Positions 1-10,974 of a stretch of DNA of 64,000 bases are shown in pieces. Location of the stretch: positions 1 through 64,000 of the forward strand of contig CAMXCT020000504.1 of the NCBI GenBank assembly GCA_947184155.2, written 5' to 3'. Position 1 is the first letter of the stretch, and every line of letters starts with the position of its first letter. The notes under the pieces are model-generated. The model was not told the origin of the DNA, did no database searches, and saw only the letters and a list, made by a program, of their open reading frames with translations. A program made the position numbers and the translations under genes. The DNA is from Cladocopium goreaui (Eukaryota; Sar; Dinophyceae; Suessiales; Symbiodiniaceae).

Positions 1-1279
1 CGGCTTCTTCTCCCCACCCTTTCCAGCCACCCCCTTGCACCCACGCCATCCGCAGCCGTCCGCGCAGTTCTCCGCACCCATTTGCCGTCCGCAGCCGTCC
101 ACGCAGCCAAGGTCGCTCATCACCAGCGGCTTCTTCTCCCCACCCATTTCCAGCCACTCCGTTGCACCCACGCCGTCCGCAGCCGTCCACGCAGTTCTCC
201 TCACCCATTTGCCGTCCGCAGCCGTCCGCGCAGCCAAGGTCGCTCATCACCAGCGGCTTCTTCTCCCCACCCATTTCCAACCACTCCGTTGCACCCACGC
301 CGTCCGCAGCCGTCCACGCAGTTCTCCGCACCCATTTGCTGTCCGCAGCCGTCCGCGCAGCCAAGCTCGTTCACCAGCGGCTTCTTCTCCCCACCCATTT
401 CCAGCCACCCCCTTGCACCCACGCCGTCCGCAGCCGTCCACGCAGTTCTCCGCACCCATTTGCCGTCCGCAGCCGTCCGCGCAGCCAAGGTCGCTCATCA
501 CCAGCGGCTTCTTCTCCCCCCACCCATTTCCAGCCACCCCCTTGCACCCACGCCGTCCGCAGCCGTCCGCGCAGTTCTCCGCACCCATTTGCCGTCCGCA
601 GCCGTCCGCGCAGCCAAGGTCGCTCATCACCAGCGGCTTCTTCTCCCCACCCATTTCCAGCAACCCCCTTGCACCCACGCCGTCCGCAGCCATCCGCGCA
701 GTTCTCCGCACCCATTTGCCGTCCGCAGCCGTCCGCGCAGCCAAGGTCGCTCATCACCAGCGGCTTCTTCTCCCCACCCATTTCCAGCCACCCCCTTGCA
801 CCCACGCCGTCCGCAGCCGTCCGCGCAGTTCTCCGCCCCCATTTGCCGTCCGCAGCCGTCCGCGCAGCCAAGGTCGCTCATCACCAGCGGCTTCTTCTCC
901 CCACCCATTTCCAGCCACTCCGTTCCACCCACGCCGTCCGCAGCCGTCCACGCAGTTCTCCGCACCCATTTGCCGTCCGCAGCCGTCCGCGCAGCCAAGG
1001 TCGCTCATCACCAGCGGCTTCTTTTCCCCACCCATTTCCAGCCACCCCCTTGCACCCACGCCGCCCGCAGCCGTCCGCGCTGCAGTTCTCCGCACCCATT
1101 TGCCGTCCGCAGCCGTCCGCGCAGCCAAGGTCGCTCATCACCAGCGGCTTCTTCTCCCCACCCCTTTCCAGCCACCCCCTTGCACCCACGCCGTCCGCAG
1201 CCGTCCGCGCAGTTCTCCGCACCCATTTGCCGTCCGCAGCCGTCCGCGCAGCCAAGGTCGCTCATCACCAGCGGCTTCT
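1..1279. repeat. 127-bp GC-rich minisatellite, about ten copies
   Basis: About ten head-to-tail copies of a 127-bp unit start before the window and run to about 1279. Each unit holds the words CGGCTTCTTCTCCCCACCC, TTGCACCCACGCCGTCCGC and AAGGTCGCTCATCACCAG. Copies differ by single bases and small indels, such as an extra C near 518 and an extra TG near 1080. Because 127 is not a multiple of three and the plus strand lacks stops, all three plus frames stay open, so the long open frames here do not indicate genes. Confidence 0.95.
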
Positions 1280-2155
1280 TCTCCTTCCCTTTTCCTTCCT
1301 TTCCCATCCTTTCCCTTCCTTTCCCTTCCTGTCCCTTCCTTTCTCTTCCTTTCCGTTCCTTTCCTCCCTTTTCCTTCCTTTCCCTTCCTTTCCCATCCTT
1401 TCCCTTCCTTTCCCTTCCTTTCCTTTTTCCTTCCTTTCCCATCCTTTCCCTTCCTTTCCCTTCCTGTCCCTTCCTTTCCCTTCCTGTCCCTTCCTTTCCC
1501 ATCCTTTCCCTTCCTTTCCCTTCCTTTCCCATCCTTTCCCTTCCTTTCCCTTCCTTTCCCTTCCTTTCCCTTCCTTTCCCTTCCTTTCCCTTCCTTTACC
1601 TTCCTTTTTCCTTCCTTTTTCCTTCCTTTCCCTTCCTTTTTCCTTCCTTTTTCCTTCCTTTCCCTTCCTTTTTCCTTCGTTTCCCTTCCTTTCCCTTCCT
1701 TTCCCTTCCTTTCCCTTCCTTTCCCTTCCTTTCCCTTCCTTTCCCTTCCTTTCCCTTCCTTTCCCTTCCTTCCTTCCTTTCCTTCATCCTTTCCTTCTTT
1801 CCCTTCCTTTCCCTTCCTGTCCCTTCCTTTCCCTTCCTTTCCCTTCCTTTCCCTTCCTTCCCTTCCTTTCCCTTCCTGTCCCTTCCTTTCCCATCCTTTC
1901 CCTTCCTTTCCCTTCCTTTCCCATCCTTTCCCTTCCTTTCCCTTCCTTTCCCTTCCTTTCCCTTCCTTTCCCTTCCTTTCCCTTCCTTTCCCTTCGTTTC
2001 CCTTCCTTTCCCTTCCTTTCCCTTCCTTTCCCTTCCTTTCCCTTCCTGTCCCTTCCTTTCCCTTCCTTTCCCTTCCTTTCCCTTCCTTTCCCTTCCTTTC
2101 CCTTCCTTTCCTTTCCTTTCCTTTCCTTTCCCTTCCTTTCCTTTCCTTTCCTTTC
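1280..2155. repeat. 0.88-kb polypyrimidine tract, 10-bp unit TTTCCCTTCC
   Basis: The plus strand is almost pure C/T, built on TTTCCCTTCC with variants such as CCCATCC, CCTGTCC and TTTTTCC. It begins inside the pyrimidine-rich part of a 127-bp unit (after CGGCTTCTTCTCC) and ends where TTGCACCCACGCCGTCCGC resumes. It therefore looks like an expansion within that unit. Long mirror-symmetric purine/pyrimidine tracts of this kind can form triplex (H-) DNA. Confidence 0.95.
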
Positions 2156-2546
2156 CCTTGCACCCACGCCGTCCGCACACCACCGTTCGAGCCAGGTCGC
2201 TCCCCCACGCGGTTAAACAACTAAACGAGAACCCAAGCATCGAAGATGCTTTTGGGAAAAATCTATTAACATGGGGTTTAGAACGACTCTCATCTTTCAG
2301 CAGAACTTTGCACGTTACAGAAACTGGCATAGTAAAACTGGAATCTATCGAGAAACCTACTAAAAATGGAGCACAAAAAATGGAGCATACAGGTGGGAAC
2401 AAATTGTTCTTGAAACTGTCCGCAAGCCCAGTGAAAAAGATGGAAGATGATACTGATACCCCTCCAGATTCCAGCCAACCCTCAGCAATGAGTTGGGACT
2501 GAAAGCCAAAAGTCAACAATGCGATAGTAGCGCAAGGGGCTTTCAT
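2156..2546. other. end of the minisatellite and an island open on both strands
   Basis: 2156-2210 is a diverged remnant of the 127-bp unit. From about 2210 one plus frame stays open to 2502 (acidic and lysine-rich, ending SQPSAMSWD) and one minus frame is open from 2546 (with ESGGVSVSSSIFFTGLADSF). Both look protein-like and I cannot choose between them. 2547-2907 shows nothing I can support. Confidence 0.4.
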
Positions 2547-2907
2547 AAGCCACTGTAGGCATCAGCAATGCCCAGCGAAGCATGGCATTCAAAGCTCAGC
2601 TAGTCGCTCAAGTATGATTGCTTCATGGTGCATTCGCAGCTCGTGAAAACTCAGTTTTCATCGATCATTCTTATCATCCACAAATGCGACTGAATTAAAT
2701 TAAAGCTGCAAGCCATGGCAAGATGATGTCAGATTCCAACTTTGAAGCCCTCTTCTTCCCAACATTTCCGAACCGCTCACTCCATTCTGCTACATCCTTG
2801 AGGGGCTTCAGCCAAACGTGGTTCTGGTATTCGTAACACCTATTACTGATCAAAAATGACACAGCTACCACTGCGGCTTTTCAGCAAAGCAATCCTTCGA
2901 TCTTAAA

Positions 2908-3003
2908 TCAAGCCGTGCCGGCTATTGCGGCACCGCATCCAGAATCAGCAACCCCAGCAATATCCTCCTGCCTTTGGGCACTTTCCGGCTCCAAAACTGC
3001 CAT
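2908..3003 (-). CDS. short C-terminal exon, unknown
   Basis: A minus frame of 31 codons, ATG to TGA, reads EPESAQRQEDIAGVADSGCG near its middle. The composition is protein-like. A TATGGCAG site at its start could instead be a splice acceptor, making this the last exon of a gene. Confidence 0.3.
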   Translation of the reverse strand: MAVLEPESAQRQEDIAGVADSGCGAAIAGTA

Positions 3004-3178
3004 ATCAAATCATGAATACACATCACACGTAAATATACACCGTATGGAAACATCAAATGTATCATCATATATCATAGTTCTATATTCCATAATATTCTAT
3101 ATAGCTTTTTCGGAACTTTTTCGGGACTTTAAAATAGTATAAACTCGTATAAAATAGTCGTCATTCATCGTTGTTTAG

Positions 3179-3304
3179 CGTGTTTCATCCATCCTTGACC
3201 GCCGGAAGACTGCACCTCAGCGCGCCCAGCCCTGGAAGGGATCCGTCGAGCTGCTAGAGATCTTGGGCAAGGAGCCTGGCCCAAGGATGGAGGGTCTCTT
3301 ATTT
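3179..3304 (+). CDS. internal exon, unknown; the best plus-strand exon
   Basis: The acceptor TTGTTTAG precedes 3179 and the donor GTAAGG follows 3304. The 126 bases between are exactly 42 codons with no stop and read RRKTAPQRAQPWKGSVELLE then ILGKEPGPRMEGLLF. Both junctions are in phase 0. This is one of very few convincing plus-strand exons. Downstream is AT-rich repeat, and I found no certain partner exon. Confidence 0.5.
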
Positions 3305-3890
3305 GTAAGGTGGCTGTCTAGAATATACATATGTATCATATGTATGTATGTGTATATTATACATAATATATATATATATATATATTCATTATTTATGTTT
3401 GTATGGATTTATGTATTAATATATATATATATTTATTACGTACATAAGACCGAGCAATAAAGCAACCCAAAATATATTTGGTTAAAAAGTGGGACACCTG
3501 GAAATATGAAGTCCACAAATATCATCTATATATATATATCATCCTGGAATTACTGTTCTATCTTTGGGAGTTCCTATGTAATTATTTATATAAGTAATAT
3601 AAATCATTCTATGATATTCTATGCATGTATGTGAGCAAGAGTGTTTGTGTCTCTGTGTGTGTGTGTGCGTCATATATTATCCTTATGGTTTTGAAAGGCA
3701 TAGATATGCATAGATAGAACACTCAATATATATATATATATGTATGCATGTATGTGTATATATGTATGTATATATATATATATATGTATGTATATGTATA
3801 TATATATATATAGAAAGGTACTCGGACAGAAACATTCGCAAACTCTGTAACAAACGAGTGCTTTTGCAAGCACGTCAAAAGGGAAGACTC
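3305..3890. repeat. AT-rich microsatellite region
   Basis: Runs of TATATA occur near 3365-3390, 3420-3435, 3520-3535 and 3725-3815, with TATGTATG blocks and a short GT run near 3655. No coding signal is visible. Confidence 0.8.
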
Positions 3891-3920
3891 AATCCACATG
3901 AGCATACAGTACTGCGCAGG

Positions 3921-4170
3921 TGTTCCTAGAATTCAACGTGCTGTTACAACCATCATCCCACAAATGCAGCGAACCGAACCCAAGCAAGGCATCAGTATAG
4001 AAAACCACGTTCAGGTGGGCCTTGCTGCACTGCTGCAAGACCACCCGCAAGCACATGCCCAAGGGCAGAGTTGGATACCGCCAGTAGGGTAAAAATGTCA
4101 AGATTGATGCCTGCAGCCAGGTGATGCATTGCACTGTGGGAGAGGCAGGAATTGGAGCAAACTGATGCAA
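3921..4170. other. coding island of uncertain strand
   Basis: On the plus strand, the acceptor GCGCAG before 3921 opens a frame reading HVQVGLAALLQDHPQAHAQG up to a possible donor GTAGGG near 4086. On the minus strand, 4170-3889 is fully open and reads LGMCLRVVLQQCSKAHLNVV. Only one can be real. The minus frame fits the neighbouring membrane-protein gene. Confidence 0.35.
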
Positions 4171-4210
4171 GAACCGTGGAAGGTTAACGCACTAATGACA
4201 TCCAATTACT

Positions 4211-6717
4211 GACAAATACTGACAATATGACCTCCAACAATGGCCAAAAAAAACATGGCTGCCACAATGGGATTTTTTGTAGCTAGAGAATTCATCCCTA
4301 TCAACCGATGGATTTCCATCGCATGCCCAACGATCTCTTTGTGACTTGTCAGCGCCTGGTGATGGTGAGAAGCCGCCGGAGGTAGCCAGCACCTCGTCCG
4401 GCCGGAGATATCAAAAGATCAAAATCCTATCCCTGTCCACCTCGAAGGCAACAAGAATATCCGGCCTGGCTATGACAAGGCGGAAGTATTTCTGGACACT
4501 ATATGAGACATTATGACACTATCACAGAATTCAGTTTCTTTCCACTTATTTCTACATTCCTTGTCAATGAGTAAGCATGTCATATTATAAATGTGTAATA
4601 TATGTATTTATGTATATATGTATATGTAAAATATATGTATAATATATGTATAATATATGTATAATATATGTATAATATATGTATATATGTATAAATATTA
4701 TGTATATACACATATAATTATGTCATGTTCGTTCAGGTGAAGGTGAATCACGGATCCTTTGCCAAAGCGGTTCTTTTTTCCAGCCGTAGCCTGCCTTGGT
4801 CACCATGAGGCCAACCATGCTCTGCAGTCCCACCACGGCGAACAACGCTCCCAGCGCTGCGGTGCGTTGCCGTGCCCGGAGGTTGGCTTCAATGGCAGCT
4901 AGAGCAGGGAGCCTCGGAGTCCAGGGCACCCAAAGGTGGCAGCAGAAATGGTGTTTACCCTCTGGTTATGTCAAAATAGCTATTGAAAATGGTGATTTAT
5001 AGTGGATTTTCCCATTAAAAATGGTGATTTTCCATAGCTATGTTAGTTTACCAGAGGATACATTTAGACATATGTCGACCGTATCATGTGAGCACCATGG
5101 CAAACCATGAATACATATGAATACCATTACTGTCCATGAGGGAGTGACAAAGAGACTTCGGTGAAACTGCCATGGGTCCAAATTGTTCACAACCAAAAAA
5201 TGTGGCATCGACATGAACATCCCCAAAATTATCTTTTATATACAAATACCAAAATGCATTCTAAATGCATATAACATTATATAGTAATTATATAGTAATT
5301 ATATGTATCTCATACCCTGATATAATCCATTATAATCCTCACCAATCCTCACCAATCCTCACCAATACAGTTCCTGTTCATGTTTGGGAGGCCCCATCCA
5401 TCCCCATCCACTCCGATGCGGGCTGCGACATCTTGGGATTCACCGGTCCTCCAGGCTCCAGGGAGCCAGCCGCCATGCCACAGCGGCGGCCCAGGTGCCT
5501 GGAGGTGCTAGTGGCTGACTGTCTATGTAGACCTTTATATATGTACTAGTTAGTATCTATATATAATTATATATATATATTATAAAAATATATATCTGTG
5601 TGTGTGTTCAAGTGTGTGTAAGTATAGATACTGCAGATATTACTGTAGATAGATGGTATTATTTTAGATCATATTGGATCTATTGAGAGAATTAGATAGA
5701 CATAGATTGATAGATAGATGTGGATTGGGGTTGGGAAATCTGAGAGTCTGATGCGAAGAACTTCGATTCTTCAACTGCAATCCCACAGAATCCAAACCAT
5801 CCATAACCATCAAACACCATCCCACCTGCAGCTGCGTGCTTGGAACCAGCCAACTAGGGAGCACGCCTGTGTCAGAAAGCTTTGCAACAAGTAGCGATTG
5901 CAGGTGGCTGAAGGTAACACTCCAAAGGCCCTCGTGATCCCTCGTGTGTACACGTTGGTGGCTAGAATCCTGGACATGCAGATCATATCAACATCGAATC
6001 ACGTCGAATCACAAGTCTTCGCGTTGGCAGATGGTCCACAGCCAAGTCGCCACACTCAAGCCCACTGATACAATGCCCAAGCCCCCTGCGGTATTGAAGA
6101 TCCGAAGACCTGCTGAAAAGTGGCACTGATGCTAGGTGAGTTTGCTTGTGGTTGCTGTGTGTTGCTTTTTACCACACCCAGCAGGTCAGCTACAACAAAT
6201 GCTTGGGGCCTGACCTAAAAATTGATTGAGTGTCACAGACCATGCAGGGAATATCATATATGCCAAGATGATCCCTACTATGCACATGTAGAATACATAG
6301 TATATCATAGAATGACATGTCATGACATAATAATATTGCTTGTTTGCTGCACTACATCTGTACCGGGAACCCACTTGATATCACCTTAGGCTCAAAACGT
6401 CAAGCTTCGAGTTGCAGGCCTCCCAGAGAATAAGTGGCCCAGCCAGCCACGGATAAGGAGATCAATCCCAGCCAGGTATAGATCACCTCTGCCTGGGAGC
6501 ATCATGGCATCATGCTGGGTTGGATTCTCTCATCCTTCGTCCCAGTGATCGGATGTGATCGGTAAACATTGTTGGCAACCAAGGTGCCACATAACTCCAG
6601 CGCTGGAGCGAAGTCTCTGCATTGGTGAGGCGCTGAACCTAGGGACAGGATAAGATAGCAGCCCAATCGAAATCCGAAATGCTGTGGTGGGACTGGAGGC
6701 CAATCCGATGTGACTGA
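4211..6717 (-). CDS. multi-exon polytopic membrane protein, unknown family
   Basis: Several minus-strand islands carry hydrophobic helices and splice-like ends. About 6717-6505 follows the acceptor GATTCTTCAG and includes HFGFRLGCYLILSLGSAP. About 6489-6404 reads VIYTWLGLISLSVAGWATYS. About 6112-6012 follows CACTTTTCAG and reads LGIVSVGLSVATWLWTIC. About 5860-5730 includes MVFDGYGWFGFCGIAVEES, and about 5215-5132 includes NNLDPWQFHRSLF. 4929-4723 reads ALGALFAVVGLQSMVGLMV then KAGYGWKKEPLWQRIRD. About 4397-4283 is polar (ATSGGFSPSPGADK), and 4282-4224 reads NPIVAAMFFLAIVGGHI. They may form one gene or two; several islands end in a stop, so the joins are unproved. Confidence 0.4.
5338..5368. 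repeat. CCAATCCTCA 10-bp direct repeat, three copies
   Basis: Three near-perfect consecutive copies of a 10-bp unit are present. This is one of many 10-bp-period repeats in the window. Confidence 0.85.
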
Positions 6718-7141
6718 AGAATCATAATTCATGATAATCCCCAAGAAATCGGACACGATCATCATGCATCAAGTTCCTCTTTAGGAATATGACAGGACAT
6801 AAGAGACATATAGCATATATTCTCCTTATTTTTATTTTGTAGCATTCATGTTGTATCCACATTGTACCGCATAGGCTTTTTCTAGGGTCATGGTCATGGT
6901 AGGTAAATCAGGTAAGCATCTGCGGCCTTTCAAGCAACCTTGGGGCCCAAAGCAGGTACGCTAAGATCACTAAGCATGACGAGCGTCCACTGTCTTGACA
7001 CGGCCTGCATCTGAGGAAGATTCACTTGGCGCAGGAGCCTCCGATTTGCTTTCCTGCACCCAAGCAGTGACCCACAAAAAGGCCGCTCTTTTTGGCCAAG
7101 CGTCAAGGTTGAAAAAATAAATCGGAATCTAATGATGCCAT

Positions 7142-7400
7142 GTGTTCGTTAGCCTGCAATTTTGTGAGCCAGGGGCTCTGAGCATGTCAGTATGTAAAAA
7201 AAAAACTCTGCATGCACTCCAGACTCTGCACGAATGCAAACAACAGTTGAAAACCCCAAGAAAAGGGGACTTGGAATGGACTTGGCATATTTCCCATTTC
7301 TGGTACTCCATTTCCACCTGGAGTGGTCCACAGGACACAGACCTTCTGGATATCCTCGGGGTAATGGCGAAAGAATTATACACACAAACACGCACATTTA
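7142..7400. other. coding island of uncertain strand
   Basis: A plus frame reads KTPRKGDLEWTWHISHFWYS and meets a donor-like GTAATG after 7362. A minus frame over the same bases reads SCGPLQVEMEYQKWEICQVH. One of these is probably an exon. A TATATA/GTGTGT tract follows at about 7396-7430. 6766-7140 shows no feature. Confidence 0.3.
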
Positions 7401-7544
7401 TATATATATATATATGTGTGTGTGTGTATTGGAATATGTATTTATATCATTTATATCTATACTTATTATATTTAAAAAACACATAAAATCAGAATACAAA
7501 TGGCCAATGCAAGTCCAAAGCTGCCACCCCATAGAAATGCAATC

Positions 7545-7740
7545 TTAAATATCAGAAAGCTGGCGGAACTTCTTGCCCGATGTCTTCACACCTCCTCTGC
7601 CAGTGGCACGACTTTGTATTTCCGGCGCTGCGGAATCGATGGTAGAAGGCCAAGCACCAATGATCCTGGAACAATTTTTGTGGAGGGTCAAATGAGGTTG
7701 CACAACAAGCATCCTCACTATTGATTGAAAATACACATAT
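7545..7740 (-). CDS. candidate exon, frame uncertain
   Basis: After an acceptor-like TCAATCAATAG two minus frames stay open. One reads TSFDPPQKLFQDHWCLAFYH and the other IIGAWPSTIDSAAPEIQSR. It lies just downstream of the better exon at 7907-7765 and may belong to the same gene. Confidence 0.3.
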
Positions 7741-7764
7741 GTATAGTACATCTATCAAAGAATA

Positions 7765-7907
7765 GCAAGGCTCCTAGAAGCATTTGGGCCTGCATTCGAG
7801 CCGCATAGTATGTCAAAAGACTTTCATGTTCGGGGACAGACTTTGGAAACAATTGCTCAAGGATCACGCAAGCGTCCAGGCCACCTCTTTTCACATCCCC
7901 AATCATC
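7765..7907 (-). CDS. internal exon, unknown
   Basis: After the acceptor GTTTGCAAAG the frame reads GGLDACVILEQLFPKSVPEH then SLLTYYAARMQAQMLLGALL. The composition is strongly protein-like, with a hydrophobic end that may be a membrane or core helix. Confidence 0.5.
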
Positions 7908-8239
7908 CTTTGCAAACAATATCGATATCCAAATAGGATTCAAAGGGTATGTTCACTAAACATCTTGAACTGTTACTTGCCCTGAATGGGCCAAAAGCAT
8001 CGAACAGCCTGTTATTGATCATGACTCATGCATCATACTAGTAGCTGCCAAAATTTCACATCATTTCCACATGGAATCACAAGGGTCACATGTGAACACC
8101 TCGGATATGGAAAAGCTATTATCATCTATGAATCTATGATCTATATGATCTATGATATTATTGATATTATGTCACCTCAACCAATCTTACTTTATGCTGA
8201 ATGGTATTGGCCAAATGACACACCCTGTACACCTTGAGA

Positions 8240-8684
8240 CTATCTAACCAGATCTAACCCATCTCCTAGAAACAACGGCCGCACCACATCGTGAGACAAA
8301 CTTGGCGCGGATGACGTAGTGGCCAATGGAGCACCACATGCCTGAAACGATGGATCCGAATGTGGTCTGATCTCAGCTGAGTCTGCAGATTACCACAGTC
8401 CCGAGCCTGAACCATCGTACCCTGCCAATGCAACCCAAGAATCTCTCCAGTTTGGGACTAAATCCGTTTGATGATGACATTCATGACATTTCCCATTTCC
8501 CATTTCCCATCATTTGCCATCATTTCTCACTGTCCTATACCTGGCGACCTCTGAGCATCACAGCCCCACATGAACACGCCTTCACCGGCTCATTGAACGT
8601 ACGCAGCGTGACTGGCACGGGCGCTTGCATTGCCGGGGATCCTCCAATGCATCGAGGCGGTGCAACGAATGCATTAAGTGCCAT
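8240..8684 (-). CDS. 3' end of a gene: two phase-matched exons
   Basis: Exon 8684-8541 has the acceptor GGCTGCACAG and the donor GTATAG, and is exactly 48 codons, reading LNAFVAPPRCIGGSPAMQAP and NEPVKACSCGAVMLRGRQ. Exon 8341-8240 has the acceptor ATCGTTTCAG with G following, and reads ACGAPLATTSSAPSLSHDVV then RPLFLGDGLDLVR and a stop. Both junctions are in phase 0, so the 199-base intron joins cleanly. The short Cys pair (CSC) is not enough to name a domain. Confidence 0.55.
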
Positions 8685-9029
8685 CTGTGCAGCCATCAGT
8701 AGTCATCATAGCCACCAGTAGCCATCAGTATCCCATGAAAGGATTCCATGGAAATGGATGGGTCAGGATGGATCATACATGATCAAACTATATCCAACAG
8801 GTTTTCGAGGAAAGGTCTTTGATCACCATGGATACAGTAATTCGGGTGGCTGCTGAGAAACCTTTTGTTCAAAACAGACATGAATTCCTGGCATGCACTT
8901 GATGCACTTTACCATGTCTGACCTTCCTAACATTCAAGATGATGCTTGCACCCGTTGCCTATAGAAGGCTAAAAGGATTTCATTATATCATATAGCCATA
9001 GAGTGTACAATATATATTTTATGTATATC

Positions 9030-9146
9030 CCGTTTCCAGAAGCGCGCAACACCACCCATTGACTTTTTGACCAGCTGTACTTCAGAAACACCAGCCACTC
9101 ATAGCCACTCTGCTCTGTTAATACCGTCTGAGTCTGGTGCTTGATT
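9030..9146 (-). CDS. candidate exon, unknown
   Basis: After the acceptor-like GAACTAG the frame reads LTEQSGYEWLVFLKYSWSKS then QWVVLRASGNG. A possible non-GT donor GATATA follows. Confidence 0.35.
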
Positions 9147-9227
9147 CTAGTTCTCATATATGTTCTCATTGATGATGTCATCATGATGTCATCAGTGCTG
9201 GTTATCAACATCTCAGTTTCAGAGGCT

Positions 9228-9270
9228 AGCAGACTAGCAGGCTAGCAGGCTAGCAGGCTAGCAGGCTAGC
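9228..9270. repeat. AGGCTAGC 8-bp tandem repeat
   Basis: About five copies of GGCTAGCA/ACTAGCAG lie end to end. Confidence 0.9.
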
Positions 9271-9459
9271 ATCAGCTTTCCAGCTGTGAACTCTCTCTCC
9301 ATCGCCTTCTCGAAGAGTTCGGCTAAGCGAAAGGCGAGTCCCTGGTGATTGTGTAGTGGACCCACTGACCAATCTTCGGCATGGGGGCAACCATGTGGCC
9401 CAACAAGGCACGCAGTTTGATCCCGCGATTTCAGCTGAAATGTCTTGAACTTAGTTACC

Positions 9460-10298
9460 TTACTTTAGGGTGCTTGTCCGGATCTGGCACACAGCGGCAT
9501 ATCCCTTGGGATAGATGTGTTCGGCAAATGGAATCACATCTGGATGAAGATCCTTCCCCGGATTCACCAGGAAGTCCAAGAAAACGGCCTTGAGCTGCAT
9601 CTCTTTGTCAACATCTTCAATTGTTGCAAAGTTGAAAAAAGTTGTGCGAATGGACCACAAGCACTTAAATACGCCCTTCTCAGACCTTTCAAAACCGTAC
9701 TTCTCCATGATAGGAAGTTGAAAGGGCAAGCACAGTTCACGCTTGCATTTCTGTTCTTTGGTTTTGTCTCCCTTTGCTGCTGCCCAACTGGCTGCTAATC
9801 TCGTCTGGAAATTCTTGTCCAGGAAAGCTTGGATCAAATCATCATGCAAGGCAATGGACTGCTCCCGCGTCAAGACATGTTCGACGGATTTCTGACAAAG
9901 CTTTGCAGTCTTCGTCCGTTCTTCTTGCATTCGATCCTGCAGATCCTTAAAACTGTTGGATGCATGTCCCAAACTATTACGATATTCCCTCTCAATCGCA
10001 TCCGCAATTTGCTTCCACCAGCGTCCGTGAGATCGTACTTTCTCAAGACCTTCAGCTTGCAAAGCTGAACCAGGTACTGAGATCCATACTGATTCCACTG
10101 TTTTTTGTGGATCTTGGCAGGTCAAAGTCCCAGCTGGGGTTGCTCCAACAGCTGCTCCATACATAGATCTCAAAACCAGGTCCTGACAGAAGGACCTGGG
10201 CTGATCCACTGGCGAATCTGCAGGCGTCTCTGCAGATCTGCCACCTGCAGGACGCAACATGATGATGAAGCGATTTTGCGTTTTCATCTTGAAGCAAC
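9460..10298 (-). CDS. long exon: end of the methyltransferase-like domain, then a protein C10-like domain
   Basis: The acceptor GATCTCGCAG precedes 10298; an alternative, CTTCAAG before ATG, lies at 10287. The frame is open for about 275 codons. It begins MKTQNRFIIMLRP, which fits the last strand of the methyltransferase-like fold in the upstream exons. A helical, basic middle includes RWWKQIADAIEREYRNSLGH. The C-terminal part reads LCLPFQLPIMEKYGF and EKGVFKCLWSIRT. The spacing resembles the small eukaryotic protein C10 family (human C12orf57), where a similar Leu-Pro stretch precedes a YGF segment and a leucine-rich end. The stop at 9460 overlaps a donor-like GTAAGTAA, so a short extra exon near 9342 (GLAFRLAELFEKAMEREF) is possible. 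Confidence 0.55.
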
Positions 10299-10534
10299 CT
10301 GCGAGATCAGTTGCAAAGGGTAGGGAATGGGTAGGGAGAGTCTTGCTTTCACGGCATAAAATAGCGATGGTATGGGATGGTTGACGGTTGATGATGTTTG
10401 TATCGTCTGCATGATATGTTTCAACACCCCCACCAGCACAAAAAGAAAGATCATCTGAAGCAGATCCCAGGTGCCATGCGCTCGAGTAGAGCAGCTCATC
10501 TGCACGGAGTCGCAAGTAATGGAGCGCCAATCTG

Positions 10535-10660
10535 CTGAGTGAGATCCAGTGACCCTTCCAGTCTGGCCGTCTATGGCTTCAAAGCTGTTGATCTTGGCGA
10601 AAAGATCCAAGTCATCGATGATGACCAATGAAGCATGTGGAAGCAAGTCATTGATCAAAC
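10535..10660 (-). CDS. methyltransferase-like exon, part 2
   Basis: The acceptor TTTCCCAACCAG precedes 10660. The frame reads INDLLPHASLVIIDDLDLFA and ends with SADWRSIT. It joins the upstream exon in matching phase (one base plus two), giving EEIPLMKELG followed by LINDLLPHASLVIIDD. That matches the order in the family, where a hydrophobic strand ending in Asp-Asp and a later D-W segment follow the E-x-P-L helix. The 3' limit is uncertain. Confidence 0.55.
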
Positions 10661-10812
10661 CTGGTTGGGAAATGATGGAAAAATACAAAAGAAGCATTGC
10701 CGCTAAACCTACAATACAGTGATTAGTCCGCTGGAAATACAAGCATCATCGAGCCATATCTAGACCCAACAAAGTTTCCATGATCCACTAGCAAAGGAAC
10801 TCTTTAGGGGTG

Positions 10813-10870
10813 TAGCTGTTGCAAGCTGTTGCAAGCTGTTGCATGCTGTTGCATACTGTTGCATGTTGTT
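10813..10870. repeat. CTGTTGCAAG 10-bp tandem repeat
   Basis: About five copies of a 10-bp unit (CTGTTGCAAG/CTGTTGCATG) lie in an intron of the methyltransferase-like gene. Confidence 0.9.
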
Positions 10871-10974
10871 GCTACGGAATGGTATCACTACATCCGGATC
10901 CCCATACACTATAGAAACACATGAAACACCCCACAAAAGAGAAAACATGTCTCTTTCAAGATTAGATTAGAAAC

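Noticed and set aside
201..2220. Minus-strand open frames rich in Gly, Lys and Arg (REERKGKEGKG type)
   Set aside because: These are the antisense reading of the same repeats, recurring every 127 bp.
35..2502. Plus-strand open frames of 684-806 codons
   Set aside because: All three frames are open at once because the 127-bp unit and the pyrimidine tract simply lack stops. The translations are low-complexity repeats (PSFPFLSLPFPSF) with no unique protein.
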